From Oleidesulfovibrio sp047973035 (GTDB taxonomy: Bacteria > Desulfobacterota > Desulfovibrionia > Desulfovibrionales > Desulfovibrionaceae): 64,000 bases of DNA. The position numbers and the translations under genes are program-made. The notes under the pieces were generated by a model. It was not told the DNA's origin. It saw only the letters and a list, made by a program, of their open reading frames with translations, and did not search any database. Positions 1 to 9,182 of this stretch are shown here, one piece after another (position 1 is the first letter of the stretch; the number at the start of each line of letters is the position of its first letter). The DNA lies in the NCBI RefSeq assembly GCF_047973035.1, contig NZ_JBKEBF010000044.1, forward strand, positions 1 to 64,000, given 5' to 3'.

Positions 1-245
1 GGTGCCGTGGATATTACGTAGATACAGTTGGAAAAAATAAGGCAAAGATACAAGATTACATTAGGCACCAACTTGAGCATGATAAGCTTGGTGATCAATT
101 ATCTCTTCCATATTCTGGAAACCCGTTTACGGGTCGCAAGTAACAGAGATGCAGATGCCAGACGAACGTGCGCCTGCTAGGGCGCTGCTAGTAAGAAAGC
201 CTTATAGGCGCATATGAAGAACCCCCAGCTATGCTGGGGGGTACC
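1..245 (+). mobile_element. Right end of an IS200/IS605-family insertion sequence (partial)
   Basis: The window opens inside an insertion sequence. A transposase tail reads to a stop at 141-143, and about 80 bp later comes a strong hairpin at 222-240 (CCCCCAGC, TAT loop, GCTGGGGG). This arrangement fits IS200/IS605 elements, whose single-stranded ends are recognised as hairpins rather than as terminal inverted repeats. The left end lies outside the window. The exact right boundary is not visible and 245 is approximate. Confidence 0.65.
3..143 (+). CDS. tnpA: IS200/IS605 TnpA transposase, C-terminal 46 residues
   Basis: This is the 3' end of a Y1 (HUH) single-strand transposase. The visible residues include GYYVDTVGKNKAKIQDYI followed by a QLEHDKLGDQ stretch and a PFTGRK end, which resembles the C-terminal helix of TnpA proteins (GYYVDTVG followed by a charged helix carrying the catalytic Tyr region). 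The start and the HUH motif are outside the window, so it cannot be said whether the complete gene is intact. The in-frame stop is TAA at 141-143. Confidence 0.7.
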   Translation, partial: CRGYYVDTVGKNKAKIQDYIRHQLEHDKLGDQLSLPYSGNPFTGRK

Positions 246-626
246 TTTTTGGACTGTAGTGAAAGGTTGTGAAAAAGAGCTTCCGGTAACGCTATGTGTC
301 GTTGCAACATATGAAGATATTTTTATTGTGTTGTGAAGTCTGGTAGAAAGTGGGCACAAAGCCTTTGCGGGGTGCGTCAGAAGTGCGCCGGTGCCGTGCT
401 GTGCGGTGTGTTGCGGGAAGAAGAACAAACAGGTGCTCATTGAAAAGGCAGCATGGGGATAAGCCCAAGCCGCCCTCGTTGTGGATTAAGGGGCATCCGG
501 TGCGACTGGCGTGTCATCTGCGCCATGTCGGAAAGCCGAGCCTAAGGGTCTGATATTCCTTCGTGATCGTTAACGGCAGTTTTGCCGGATACGTCAAGAA
601 CTCCTCATGTGCCGTCTCACCATGCG
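246..626. other. Intergenic, no supported gene
   Basis: About 380 bp between the insertion sequence and the next gene. Short open frames exist on both strands, but none has a recognisable protein family, a convincing ribosome binding site or protein-like composition. No repeat or RNA gene was recognised. Confidence 0.5.
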
Positions 627-992
627 CTAAAGCACTTCAAGGCGGCTTACTTCGATAGAGAGTTCTTCAAATGTGTCGTTATCTACTTCACCGAAAAGGC
701 GGACAGTGGTTTGCGGAGTTACTTCCTGTCCGGCAAACATGTTATGGTTTATTTCTACCGTGATTTTGCCGGTGCTGTCTTGAAAGGTGTACTTGTCGTT
801 GGCGCTTTGCAGCTTTTCAATGATTTGTCCTTGAAGGACGCAGGGGGTGTTATCTGCTGCTTTTTCTGCCTGCGCCACGGTTTTTACGGGCGGGGTGCTT
901 CCGGGACCGGTAAAGTCTGCTTTGGTTGGTGCTGAAAAAATAATGATAAGCGCAAGGGTCAACATGCAGATTGTGGAAAGTGATTTGAACAT
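627..992 (-). CDS. YgiW/YdeI-type periplasmic OB-fold (BOF) stress protein
   Basis: A 121-residue secreted protein. Residues 1-25 are a signal peptide (MFKSLSTICMLTLALIIIFS, then a small-residue cleavage site near TKA). The mature part carries the features of the bacterial OB-fold (BOF, PF04076) family: FTGPG near the start, VLQGQIIEKL, YTFQDSTGKITVEI and a VRLFGEVD stretch. E. coli relatives (YgiW, YdeI) act in stress tolerance and signalling in the periplasm; the ligand is not firmly known. It stands alone, with no operon partner. Family call is firm, role is not. Confidence 0.85.
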   Translation of the reverse strand: MFKSLSTICMLTLALIIIFSAPTKADFTGPGSTPPVKTVAQAEKAADNTPCVLQGQIIEKLQSANDKYTFQDSTGKITVEINHNMFAGQEVTPQTTVRLFGEVDNDTFEELSIEVSRLEVL

Positions 993-1776
993 CTAACTAA
1001 CTCCATTCTGTTAAATGATAATGAAAAGAGTCTGTTTTTTATGTCAGGCTCATGTGCCAATTGTAATAAATATAGAATGAAATATGTTTCTACTATTTCT
1101 AATATTGTATGTTCAAATCAGTTTTGTATACTTGATGTTATTCATGATGTCTGTTTTACCTTGCTTTTAAACATAGATATTGTTCTGTTGCAGTCAAGGT
1201 GCAAGGTGTCATTGTAGCAGAAAATCGGGAAAGGGAAGGGAACCGTGTGCATTCCTCGGCATACGCATGGTTATGCGCCAATAATTGCGGCGGCTTGACC
1301 TTATTCAATTACTTCGTTTTCAAGGACGATATATTTGATAGGCAAACAGATGACAGCGGCCTCGGATGAGGGCAACGTCATCTCAGGGCGTGAACGGGCA
1401 GAAAATGATACTGGAAGTGTGGTAAATGTTTTTTTATTATATATAAAAAGCAGATGCGCTATTGTAGTTGGCTGGGTCACTGGAAAGTAACAGAAGCAAG
1501 TGCAGTTGCTGGCGGCCGCGTTCAATAAAGATAGAAACTACGCTTTGTTGATTGGCTACTGACTTGTCTTTATTTCACCCCCTTGCGGAGAGTTCCGTTT
1601 GTCAGGGGCGGACAGTATGAGATGAGGTATCAGTGGAAAAATGTTATAGTCTTATCAGGGTAGTATTTCGCCCTGCTATATAATTGCCAAAGAGTGGGCC
1701 TGGCGTCGAAAACGCGAAAGCGGTGCAGTAGGTGAAGACAAAGAAATCAAGAAAGGAAGAAGCGCTGGCTTAAGCA
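993..1776. other. Long intergenic region, no supported gene
   Basis: About 780 bp, AT-rich in its left part. It presumably holds the promoter of the YgiW-type gene on the left. Short open frames are present but none looks like a protein family. Nothing else could be supported. Confidence 0.5.
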
Positions 1777-1804
1777 AAAACGGCCCCGTATGTACGGGGC
1801 CGTT
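1777..1804 (-). terminator. Rho-independent terminator of the peptide transporter operon
   Basis: A perfect 10-bp stem (ACGGCCCCGT, loop ATGT, ACGGGGCCGT at 1781-1804) is followed on the minus strand by TTTTG. It lies 23 bp beyond the stop of the last transporter gene, as expected for the end of that operon. Confidence 0.85.
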
Positions 1805-1827
1805 CTGTATTCTGTGTGCTTGTTTTA

Positions 1828-2835
1828 TTAGTCGATAGTTTCGTCCGAATACAGGAAGCAGCGGACCTTGTGCCCGTTTTCCAGAGTGCTGAGTGCGGGA
1901 GTTTTCTGGCTGCACTTTTCCATAGCATCGGGGCAGCGGGGGTGGAAATGACACCCCGCAGGCGAATTAAGCGGGGTGGGCAGTTCGCCCTTCAGCCCTT
2001 CACGGGCAGGCGTTACGTTAACGTCTGCCACAGGGGCCGCGCTCAGCAGGATGCGGGTATAAGGGTGACTGGGATTGGCGTACAGCTCATGCTTGTCTGC
2101 CAGCTCCACAATTCTGCCCAGATACATTACAGCCACACGGTCGCTGATATGCTTTACAACGCTAAGGTCGTGGGAAACAAACAGGTATGTCAGATTGAAC
2201 TCATCCTGCAGGTCCATCAGCAGGTTGATAACCTGAGCCTGAATGGAAACGTCCAGCGCAGAGACTGGCTCGTCGCAGATGATAAGTTCCGGCTGCAGAG
2301 CAAGTGCCCGCGCCACACCTATTCTCTGGCGTTGACCACCGGAGAACTCGTGCGGGTAGCGGCGGATGTGCCCGGGGCGGAGGCCTACCTTGTCCATCAG
2401 ATAACGAACGCGGTCAAGGCGCTCTGCCTTGTTGCCCATGCCGTGGATGAGCAGCCCCTCGCCGATGATCTGACCGACGGTCTGGCGCGGGTTTAGCGAT
2501 GAATACGGGTCCTGAAAGATAATCTGCATACGCGCACGCAGCGGAATCATCTCTTTACGGCCCAGACCCAGAATGTCTGTTCCGTCAAAGGTTACGGCAC
2601 CGGCGGTGGGTTCTTCCAGCCGCAGGATTGCGCGGCCCAGTGTGGACTTGCCGCAGCCGGATTCTCCCACAAGGCCCAGAGTTTCTCCACGGATGATGTC
2701 CAGATCAACTCCGTCCACAGCTTTTACAAAGCCGCCTGCACGTTTCAGACTGCCTTTCACTTCATAATATTTACGCAGGCCGTGCAGTTCTACCAGTGTT
2801 TCCGGCGAACTGCCGCCCAGATTATTGTTGGCCAT
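1828..2835 (-). CDS. dppF: Peptide ABC transporter ATP-binding protein (DppF/OppF type)
   Basis: A 335-residue ATPase that powers dipeptide or oligopeptide import on the cytoplasmic face. Walker A is GESGCGKST near residue 60, the Q-loop lies in IIFQDPYSSLNPRQTVG, the ABC signature is FSGGQRQRIGVARAL and Walker B is LIICDEPVSALDVS. The C-terminal extension HPRCPDAMEKCSQ matches the oligopeptide/dipeptide ATPase C-terminal domain, which may hold a 4Fe-4S cluster through its cysteines. It is last in a minus-strand operon (binding protein, two permeases, two ATPases). Start is ATG with CAGGAG upstream. Dpp versus Opp cannot be decided from sequence alone. Confidence 0.95.
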   Translation of the reverse strand: MANNNLGGSSPETLVELHGLRKYYEVKGSLKRAGGFVKAVDGVDLDIIRGETLGLVGESGCGKSTLGRAILRLEEPTAGAVTFDGTDILGLGRKEMIPLRARMQIIFQDPYSSLNPRQTVGQIIGEGLLIHGMGNKAERLDRVRYLMDKVGLRPGHIRRYPHEFSGGQRQRIGVARALALQPELIICDEPVSALDVSIQAQVINLLMDLQDEFNLTYLFVSHDLSVVKHISDRVAVMYLGRIVELADKHELYANPSHPYTRILLSAAPVADVNVTPAREGLKGELPTPLNSPAGCHFHPRCPDAMEKCSQKTPALSTLENGHKVRCFLYSDETID

Positions 2836-2884
2836 GTTTTCTCCTGAATGACACGGGGGCCGGCATGGCTAGCCGGCGGAAAGA

Positions 2885-3862
2885 CTACTCCTGACACAAC
2901 CAGCAACGGACAAGGTGACCGTCGGCTGCGGGGTCAAGCTGCGGCTCCTCCAGACGGCAACGATCGAATGCATGTCTGCACCGGTCGTGGAAACGGCAGC
3001 CCTGAGGCAGATTGAGCAATGATGGAACCATTCCGGGAATTGTTTCCAGCCGCTCTTTATCCGCATGGGCACCAAGTCCGGGGATGGAGCGCATCAGTCC
3101 GCGTGTATACGGATGGAGCGGGTTGTTGAAGAGTTCGCGCACATCTGCCTGCTCCACAACCCTGCCTGCATACATGACCACAACCTTCTGGGCTGTTTCG
3201 GCGATTACACCCAAGTCATGCGTGATAAGCTGGATAGCCGTGCCTGTTTTTTCACGCAGGTTGTCCATCAGTTCCAGAATTTGAGCCTGAATGGTTACGT
3301 CCAGCGCTGTAGTCGGTTCGTCTGCAATGATCAGCTTCGGGCTGCACGCAAGCGCCATGGCAATCATAACGCGCTGGCGCATACCGCCGCTCATCTGGTG
3401 AGGATAGTCCTCAACCCGTGATTCGGGAGAGGGGATACCTACCTGCTGCAAAAGCTCAATGGCTCTGTCGTGCGCAGCTTTTTTACTGATGTTTTCGTGC
3501 AGGATAAGCGTTTCCGCAATCTGGTCGCCCACGCGGAACACCGGATTCAACGATGTCATGGGCTCCTGAAAGATCATGGAAATCTTGTTGCCGCGCACTG
3601 TCCGCATCTGTTTTTCAGAAAGCGTCAGCAGGTCGGTGCCGTCAAACATGATTTTCCCGGAAACAATGCGGCCGGGCGGTTCGGGGATAAGGCGCATAAC
3701 GGAAAGTGCGGTTACGCTTTTGCCACAACCGGATTCACCAACAACCCCCAGTGTTTCACCGGGATTGATGGAGTAGCTCACATCACCGACAGCTTTGGCT
3801 ATGCCCCTGTCTGTATAAAAGTACGTCGAAAGTCCTTCGACGGAAAGAAGCGGTTTTGTCAT
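2885..3862 (-). CDS. dppD: Peptide ABC transporter ATP-binding protein (DppD/OppD type)
   Basis: A 325-residue ATPase, partner of the downstream DppF-type subunit. Walker A GESGCGKSVTALSVMRL, Q-loop MIFQEPMTSLNP, signature MSGGMRQRVMIAMAL and Walker B LIIADEPTTALDVT are all present. The C-terminal oligopeptide-ATPase region has CRFHDRCRHAFDRC. It lies 8 bp downstream of the second permease and 49 bp upstream of the DppF-type gene, so one mRNA is expected. Confidence 0.95.
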   Translation of the reverse strand: MTKPLLSVEGLSTYFYTDRGIAKAVGDVSYSINPGETLGVVGESGCGKSVTALSVMRLIPEPPGRIVSGKIMFDGTDLLTLSEKQMRTVRGNKISMIFQEPMTSLNPVFRVGDQIAETLILHENISKKAAHDRAIELLQQVGIPSPESRVEDYPHQMSGGMRQRVMIAMALACSPKLIIADEPTTALDVTIQAQILELMDNLREKTGTAIQLITHDLGVIAETAQKVVVMYAGRVVEQADVRELFNNPLHPYTRGLMRSIPGLGAHADKERLETIPGMVPSLLNLPQGCRFHDRCRHAFDRCRLEEPQLDPAADGHLVRCWLCQE

Positions 3863-3870
3863 AGTTCCCC

Positions 3871-4776
3871 CTAGTCGCGCAGTCTGGGATCAAGTGCATC
3901 ACGCAGGCCGTCACCCAGCAGGTTAAAGCCCAATACCGCCAGCAGAATGGTAATGCCGGGGAAGGTGACAACCCACCATGCGCGCAGAATAAGCGCACGT
4001 CCGCCAGCCAGCATGGCACCCCATTCCGGAGTGGGCGGCTGTGCGCCAAGACCGAGGAAGCTGAGCGCTGCCGCTTCCAGAATGGCGGATGCAAAGCCGA
4101 GTGTGGTCTGGACTATCAGCGGGGCAAGACAGTTGGGCAGGATATGCTGGAAGATAAGCCGCATGTCGGATGCACCAAGTGCCCTTGCCGCCTGCACATA
4201 GTCTTTCGAGTATTCTTCCAGCACGCTGCCGCGCACGATTCGTGCGTATCGCGGTATGGAAACCACCCCGATGGCAATCATGGCATTTTCCAGACTGGGG
4301 CCCAGAAACGCAACAATGACAATGGCCAGCAGGATGCTGGGAAAGGCCAGCAGGATATCCATGATGCGCATGATGACAATATCAGTCCAGCCGCGATAGA
4401 AGCCCGCTATGGCTCCGGCAATAGTGCCGAAAAAGAGCGAGATGGAGACTGATACCACGCCCACAAGCATGGAAATCTGTGCGCCGTAGATCAGGCGCGA
4501 AAGCAGGTCGCGTCCAAAATCGTCGGTACCCAGAAAGTGCGTGATGCTGCCTTTAGCGTCCCAGACAGGTGGTTTGAGTTTGGAATACAGCGATTGTTCC
4601 AGCGGGTCATGCGGAGCGATAAACGGTCCGAGCAGTGCCAGAAAAATAAAGAATCCTACGATAATCAGTCCGGCCATGGCGGTGCGGTTTTTGTGCAACC
4701 GCAGCATGGCTTCCACTATGGGGGAATGGGACTTTTCTTCCTGTACGGTCGTATTTTCAGTAAGTGCCTGCGACAT
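3871..4776 (-). CDS. dppC: Peptide ABC transporter permease (DppC/OppC type)
   Basis: An inner-membrane permease of 301 residues with about six membrane segments and the N-terminal OppC-type segment (AMAGLIIVGFFIFLALLGPFIAP). The EAA loop that contacts the ATPases reads as YVQAARALGASDMRLIFQHILPN. The chosen ATG at 4776 begins MSQALTENT and lies 2 bp after the stop of the upstream permease; a longer open frame reaches 4935 but would overlap that gene by 150 bp and encode an Arg-rich stretch unlike the family. Confidence 0.93.
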   Translation of the reverse strand: MSQALTENTTVQEEKSHSPIVEAMLRLHKNRTAMAGLIIVGFFIFLALLGPFIAPHDPLEQSLYSKLKPPVWDAKGSITHFLGTDDFGRDLLSRLIYGAQISMLVGVVSVSISLFFGTIAGAIAGFYRGWTDIVIMRIMDILLAFPSILLAIVIVAFLGPSLENAMIAIGVVSIPRYARIVRGSVLEEYSKDYVQAARALGASDMRLIFQHILPNCLAPLIVQTTLGFASAILEAAALSFLGLGAQPPTPEWGAMLAGGRALILRAWWVVTFPGITILLAVLGFNLLGDGLRDALDPRLRD

Positions 4777-4778
4777 GA

Positions 4779-5780
4779 CTACACCTTGATCCTCGGGTTG
4801 ATGACCGCATACAGCAGGTCTACAAGCACGTTGATAAGCACGAATAACGTGGCGATAAGCATTGTGCCGCCCTGAACCGCGTTGAAGTCTCGCGCGTAGA
4901 CCGCGTTCAGCAGCCACGAGCCGATACCGGGCCATGCAAAGATGGTTTCGGTAAGAATGGCGCCGCCCAGCAGAATGCTGAACTGCAGGCCGATGATGGT
5001 GACAATGGGAATTAGTGCGTTACGCAACGCGTGCTTATAATGTACCACGCGAGGGGCAAGGCCTTTTGCCTTTGCGGTGCGGATGTAATCCTGACGAAGA
5101 ACTTCCAGCATACTGGAACGGGTCATGCGGGCGATGATCGCCATGGGGATGGTGCTCAGCGTAAATGCAGGCATGATGATGTGGTGCAGCGCATCCTTGA
5201 ACGCCGTCCAGTTGCCCTGAAGTATCGAGTCTACAAGATACAGGCCTGTGATACTTTCCAGAGTGATATCGTATGATAGCCTGCCTGATAGCGGCAGCCA
5301 GCCCAGATTGACTGAAAAAATAATCATCAGCACCAGCCCTAGCCAGAAAATAGGCATGGAAACGCCGATGAGTGAAAGCACCATGGAGCCGTAGTCAAAC
5401 AGGGAATACTGGCGTGTTGCGGATACAATGCCCGCAAGCATACCCAGCACCACCGCAAAAGTGATGGCTACCAGCGCCAGCTCCAGCGTGGCAGGAAAGT
5501 GTGTAGCTATTTCCGTGGTGATTTTTTCGTTGGTACGTAGCGCACGGCCAAGGTCGCCCTGAACAAGTCTGCCCATAAAAAGGCCGTACTGTACATACAG
5601 CGGCTTATCAAGGCCCAGCTGTTGGCGCAGTTCCGTAAGGGCTTTTTCGTTGGCGCGTTCGCCCAGCATCATTTCTGCGGGGTCGCCGGGCACAAGGTGG
5701 ATCATGAAAAAGACCAGCACCGATATGCCTAGTACCGTCGGTATAACCTGCAGTAGTCGTCTGATTAAAAATTGTAACAA
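4779..5780 (-). CDS. dppB: Peptide ABC transporter permease (DppB/OppB type)
   Basis: A 333-residue inner-membrane permease. Its N-terminus (MLQFLIRRLLQVIPTVLGI) and the MIHLVPGDPAEMMLGERA segment are typical of DppB/OppB, and the EAA motif reads YIRTAKAKGLAPRVVHYKHALRN. The start codon appears to be TTG at 5780, preceded by GGGAAGAG. It forms the translocation pore with the adjacent DppC-type protein. Confidence 0.93.
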   Translation of the reverse strand: MLQFLIRRLLQVIPTVLGISVLVFFMIHLVPGDPAEMMLGERANEKALTELRQQLGLDKPLYVQYGLFMGRLVQGDLGRALRTNEKITTEIATHFPATLELALVAITFAVVLGMLAGIVSATRQYSLFDYGSMVLSLIGVSMPIFWLGLVLMIIFSVNLGWLPLSGRLSYDITLESITGLYLVDSILQGNWTAFKDALHHIIMPAFTLSTIPMAIIARMTRSSMLEVLRQDYIRTAKAKGLAPRVVHYKHALRNALIPIVTIIGLQFSILLGGAILTETIFAWPGIGSWLLNAVYARDFNAVQGGTMLIATLFVLINVLVDLLYAVINPRIKV

Positions 5781-5862
5781 TGCTCTTCCCGTTGAATACG
5801 ACGGCAGGGGCGTTTTCGCGCCCCTGCCGGTGGTAGTTTATAACTGACTGTCTAAGCTGGGG

Positions 5863-7488
5863 TTACTTCATCCATACCTTGTGCAGGTACACGCTGGTTG
5901 TGGGATGCAGCTTGAAGTCCTGCACACGCTTGTGCTGGGGCTGAGCCACAATGGAGTGAGCCATGTTGATCATGGGCACGTCCTGATGGATGAGAGCCTG
6001 AGCCTTTTTGTAGATTTCGGCGCGCTTTGCCTGATCGGTGGTGCGCTTACCGGCTACCATCAGCTCGTGGTATTCTTCGTTTTTCCACTGGGTGCGGACG
6101 TTGGGGTCTGCAAGGCCGTCCAGAAGGATGGCAAGGAAGTTGTCAGGGTCACCGTTGTCACCGGTCCAGCCAAGCTGGAACAGGTCCATGGCAGGGTCCT
6201 GAGTGCGCTGCTTTTTCAGGTAGGTTCCCCATTCCATGGTTACCAGCTCCACATTGATGCCGACAGCCTTCAGGTCAGCCTGAATGGCTTCGCCGACTTT
6301 CATGCCGCTGGGGTTGTAGGGACGTGCAACAGGCATGCACCACAGGGTGATTTTGTCCTGACCCGCAGCTTTCAGCTTGCCTTCAAAATCAGCTTCTTTC
6401 AGCAGCTGGCGAGCTTTTTCAGGGTTGTACTCGTGTCCGGTCAGCTCGTCGTTGTAGCCCCACAGGGTGGGAGGAATGGTGTTAACTGCGGGAACACCCA
6501 TGCCGTAGTAAATGTTATCCACGATTGCCTGCTTGTTCACAGCATGTGCAATAGCACGGCGAATGCGCGGGTCCTGCCACAGTTCCTTGGTATGGTTGAA
6601 GGAAAGGTAGCCGACGTTCATGCCGGGCTGAGTGATAACAGCAAGGTTGGGGTTGGATTTTGCCAGTTCAACATCTTCGGGGTTGGGGTACTGGCAGATG
6701 TGCACGTTGCCGGACATCAGTTCAAGGAAGCGGACGGAGTTGTCGGGAATAACGCGGAAGATAACTTTATCAAGGTAGGGGGCGCCGTTCCAGTGTGCAT
6801 CGAAACGTTCAAGGGTGATGCGGTCGTTCTTCTGCCATGAGGTTATTTTGAACGGGCCGGTACCTACGGGATTGGTAATGTAATCTGCACCGTGCTTCAG
6901 CACTGCGGTGGGGCTGACGATGTCGGCAAAGTCCATGGCCATGTTGGCGATGAAGGGAGCCTCGGGGCGTTTGAGCTTGTACACTACTGTGTAGGCGTCG
7001 GTTGCCTCAATGGACTCGATGATGTCGTCCATTTCCATGGAAAGCCAGTATTCGGGAGCGGGCGCATTTACAGGCCAGTCCCACTGTTTCTGGAAAAATT
7101 TTGCTCTGGTTTTGTCTTTCATCTGACGGCCATGCGAGAACACAACCGCATCGGCATCAAAGGGGGTGCCGTCATGGAAGCTGACGCCTTCACGCAGATG
7201 GAAGGTGTAGGTCATGCCATCTTCGGAGATATCCCAGGAAGTGGCAAGAGAAGGGGTAAGGGCCGTGGATTCGGGCTCGAAGCCGACAAGCGCATCATAG
7301 ATGTTGTCGCACACCATAAATGAGTTGCCGTCGGTTTCGTACGCGGGGTCAAGGCCGGGGCTGTCTGCACCGCGGGCAAAGACCAGTGTTCCGCCTTTTT
7401 TTGGTGCAGCCTCGGCGGGCTGGGCGTTCAGCGTGTAGGCTGTCAGAGTGACTGCAGCCAGCATCAGCAGCAAGAGTTTTTTCAACAT
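5863..7488 (-). CDS. dppA: Periplasmic peptide-binding protein (DppA/OppA type, SBP_bac_5)
   Basis: A 541-residue substrate-binding protein. The ATG at 7488 follows GGGAGG at good spacing and begins a signal peptide (MLKKLLLLMLAAVTLTAYTL, cleavage near AEA). The mature part has the family-5 features: GGTLVFARGADSPGLDPAYETDG, TYTFHLREGVSFHDGTPFDADAVVFS and NPVGTGPFKITSWQ. A longer frame reaches 7572, but its 28 extra residues are not signal-like. It delivers peptides to the permeases encoded next. It is the promoter-proximal gene of the operon. Confidence 0.95.
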   Translation of the reverse strand: MLKKLLLLMLAAVTLTAYTLNAQPAEAAPKKGGTLVFARGADSPGLDPAYETDGNSFMVCDNIYDALVGFEPESTALTPSLATSWDISEDGMTYTFHLREGVSFHDGTPFDADAVVFSHGRQMKDKTRAKFFQKQWDWPVNAPAPEYWLSMEMDDIIESIEATDAYTVVYKLKRPEAPFIANMAMDFADIVSPTAVLKHGADYITNPVGTGPFKITSWQKNDRITLERFDAHWNGAPYLDKVIFRVIPDNSVRFLELMSGNVHICQYPNPEDVELAKSNPNLAVITQPGMNVGYLSFNHTKELWQDPRIRRAIAHAVNKQAIVDNIYYGMGVPAVNTIPPTLWGYNDELTGHEYNPEKARQLLKEADFEGKLKAAGQDKITLWCMPVARPYNPSGMKVGEAIQADLKAVGINVELVTMEWGTYLKKQRTQDPAMDLFQLGWTGDNGDPDNFLAILLDGLADPNVRTQWKNEEYHELMVAGKRTTDQAKRAEIYKKAQALIHQDVPMINMAHSIVAQPQHKRVQDFKLHPTTSVYLHKVWMK

Positions 7489-7670
7489 GCAAGCCTCCCG
7501 GTAAAGATGGTGGTGTATGGCGTAAAGCACCCCACTGTCTTGCATGTGCTGCATGTTTTGCAGCACATGCATTTAAGACAGCAGGGCGCGCGTCATCTTA
7601 AGCATCGTATCACAAAAATGTGAGAGAGGAAAGTATGGCGTTCTTGCTTGTTGTATGACCACTCAATCTA

Positions 7671-8753
7671 TCAGGCGTCTTCCATCTCTCTGGTGAGTGC
7701 AGACAGTGTTTCATGGAGCTTTTGCACGCTTGGAATATGCAGACACTCATCTTTTGAGTGCAGTGTGCCGAATCCTTCAGCGCCCCACACTACACCTACA
7801 AGGCCGTTTTCGCCCAGATAGCGCGCATCACTTGCGCCGTGCTCTTTATCGGTAACTGCGCCTGCTATCTGCAACAGGCGGTCTGTATGCGGGTGCGGAT
7901 CAGACAAAAAGACCGGAACAGTTCGTATGACGGTAACATCGCCGGAAGCCGTTTTACGTATTTTGTCAATAAGCGCATCTTTATCGTCATTCTCTGTATA
8001 TCTGATGTTAAACCAGCCTTCAGCAATGTCAGGTACTTTATTAGTAGATTCTCCAGCCTGTATTTTGCCGAAGTTAATAGTTCTATGCCAATGTTCATCA
8101 TTCTCTTCCGTAAAGAGAGCTTTGATTTTTGCGTAATCATTGATGAGTACTTCAATGGCATTTGTACCGTTCCATGGGCGCGCTCCATGGGCAGCCTGTC
8201 CGTGGCAGGTAAGTTTCAGGTCAATGATGCCCTTTTCCTTGGTAATGACACGTCCGGGGTCGCCGCCGTCAAGTGCCACAACATAGTCTGCTTTAACCAT
8301 CCGCAGTGCAATCGCTGCACCATTGCCGCCGCCCACTTCTTCGTCACCGGTGATAAGCAGTCCGAGAGCCATGTCTGCCTGATTGCCACCTTTTGCACGG
8401 ATGGCATCAAAGCGTTCTTTAAAAAGAATCAGGCCCAGCGCAACAGCATACTTATCATCGTTGGCGCCTCTGCCGTACAGTCGGTCATTTTCCACCCGTG
8501 GAACAAACATCTCTTCTTCTGCGTCAACAACATCAATATGGGCCATAAGAAGCAGTTTGGTTTTTCCTTTTTCCGGTAAAACCATGATGGAGGGAGTACC
8601 GTTGTGATTGATGCGCTCGGCATGGATGCCGTTTCGGGCACACCACGCCATAATAAAGTCGGCACAACGGTGAATTTCTTCCGGTCTGCTATGCATGGAA
8701 GGAAATCTGATAAGGTCACTGGTAAGATCGACAATTTGTTGCACAGAAGACAT
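7671..8753 (-). CDS. M20-family metallopeptidase (ArgE/DapE/CPG2-like dipeptidase)
   Basis: A 360-residue cytoplasmic zinc hydrolase. Metal-site motifs are visible: MAHIDVV (His72, Asp74), GRGANDDK (Asp near 99), GDEEVGGG (Glu138-Glu139), ALDGGD, and a C-terminal LHSKDECL His. Relatives remove acyl or aminoacyl groups from small peptides and amino acids. It lies directly upstream of, and in the same direction as, the peptide importer (about 180 bp gap), so hydrolysis of imported peptides is a reasonable inference. Start ATG follows AAGGAG. The substrate cannot be told from sequence. Confidence 0.88.
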   Translation of the reverse strand: MSSVQQIVDLTSDLIRFPSMHSRPEEIHRCADFIMAWCARNGIHAERINHNGTPSIMVLPEKGKTKLLLMAHIDVVDAEEEMFVPRVENDRLYGRGANDDKYAVALGLILFKERFDAIRAKGGNQADMALGLLITGDEEVGGGNGAAIALRMVKADYVVALDGGDPGRVITKEKGIIDLKLTCHGQAAHGARPWNGTNAIEVLINDYAKIKALFTEENDEHWHRTINFGKIQAGESTNKVPDIAEGWFNIRYTENDDKDALIDKIRKTASGDVTVIRTVPVFLSDPHPHTDRLLQIAGAVTDKEHGASDARYLGENGLVGVVWGAEGFGTLHSKDECLHIPSVQKLHETLSALTREMEDA

Positions 8754-8868
8754 ATAAGGCTCCTTAAAAATACTATGTATGAAAGATGGCTATAATGTCG
8801 CCTGTAATGCTTCTTGGCAAGGTTGATGTTTCAATCGGGCTGTATTCTTTTTGAGAGATTGCCTTTTG

Positions 8869-8886
8869 TGCCCTGCCGGCAGGGCA
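8869..8886. promoter_or_regulatory. Perfect 18-bp palindrome
   Basis: TGCCCTGCCGGCAGGGCA is its own reverse complement. It could be an operator for a dimeric regulator or an RNA hairpin stem. It sits in the leader region between the divergent peptidase and antiporter genes; no second copy was noticed in the window. Confidence 0.4.
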
Positions 8887-8930
8887 GGCTTGAGGCCTTC
8901 GGGGGAAGGGGGCTTCTTCTGTAAGCAAGA

Positions 8931-8983
8931 CCTCTCAGACGGAAGCAGTTGCAAAGTTTCCGTCTTCAGTAAGAGGCTTTTTT
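8931..8983 (+). terminator. Candidate attenuator or terminator upstream of the antiporter
   Basis: Nested pairing: CCTCT at 8931-8935 with AGAGG at 8972-8976, and AGACGGAA with TTTCCGTCT inside, followed by a CTTTTTT run at 8977-8983. It reads on the plus strand about 200 bp before the antiporter start. Either it ends a short upstream transcript or it acts as an attenuator in the antiporter leader. No riboswitch family was recognised. Confidence 0.45.
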
Positions 8984-9182
8984 GTACTGCTTTTTTGAGT
9001 TGGTATCTTGCCATGCAGGTATGTCATACTTACAAGCAACACTGTATGAGGCAGCAAGGCGTCACTAGGGAGCTGTAATGCCTGAACGCCTCGGAAACAT
9101 GCGGGCGGGCACCTGCGTGTTTCCGCCGTACCGGCGGTTCCGGAAAATTTATTTGCAGCGGCAGATGCCGCCGAGGATGACG

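Larger units (their letters stand above)
8754..9182. other. Divergent intergenic region with palindrome and hairpin
   Basis: About 430 bp between the divergent M20 peptidase and the antiporter. It holds a perfect 18-bp palindrome (8869-8886) and a terminator-like hairpin with a T run (8931-8983), listed separately. No protein-coding gene could be supported here. Confidence 0.5.

Noticed and set aside
1301..1525. 74-residue minus-strand frame in the 1-kb intergenic region
   Set aside because: No ribosome binding site, no family and no conserved neighbourhood.
8840..8990. yybP-ykoY manganese riboswitch before the cation antiporter
   Set aside because: The conserved GGGGAGUAG-type and CUACC segments of that riboswitch are not visible.
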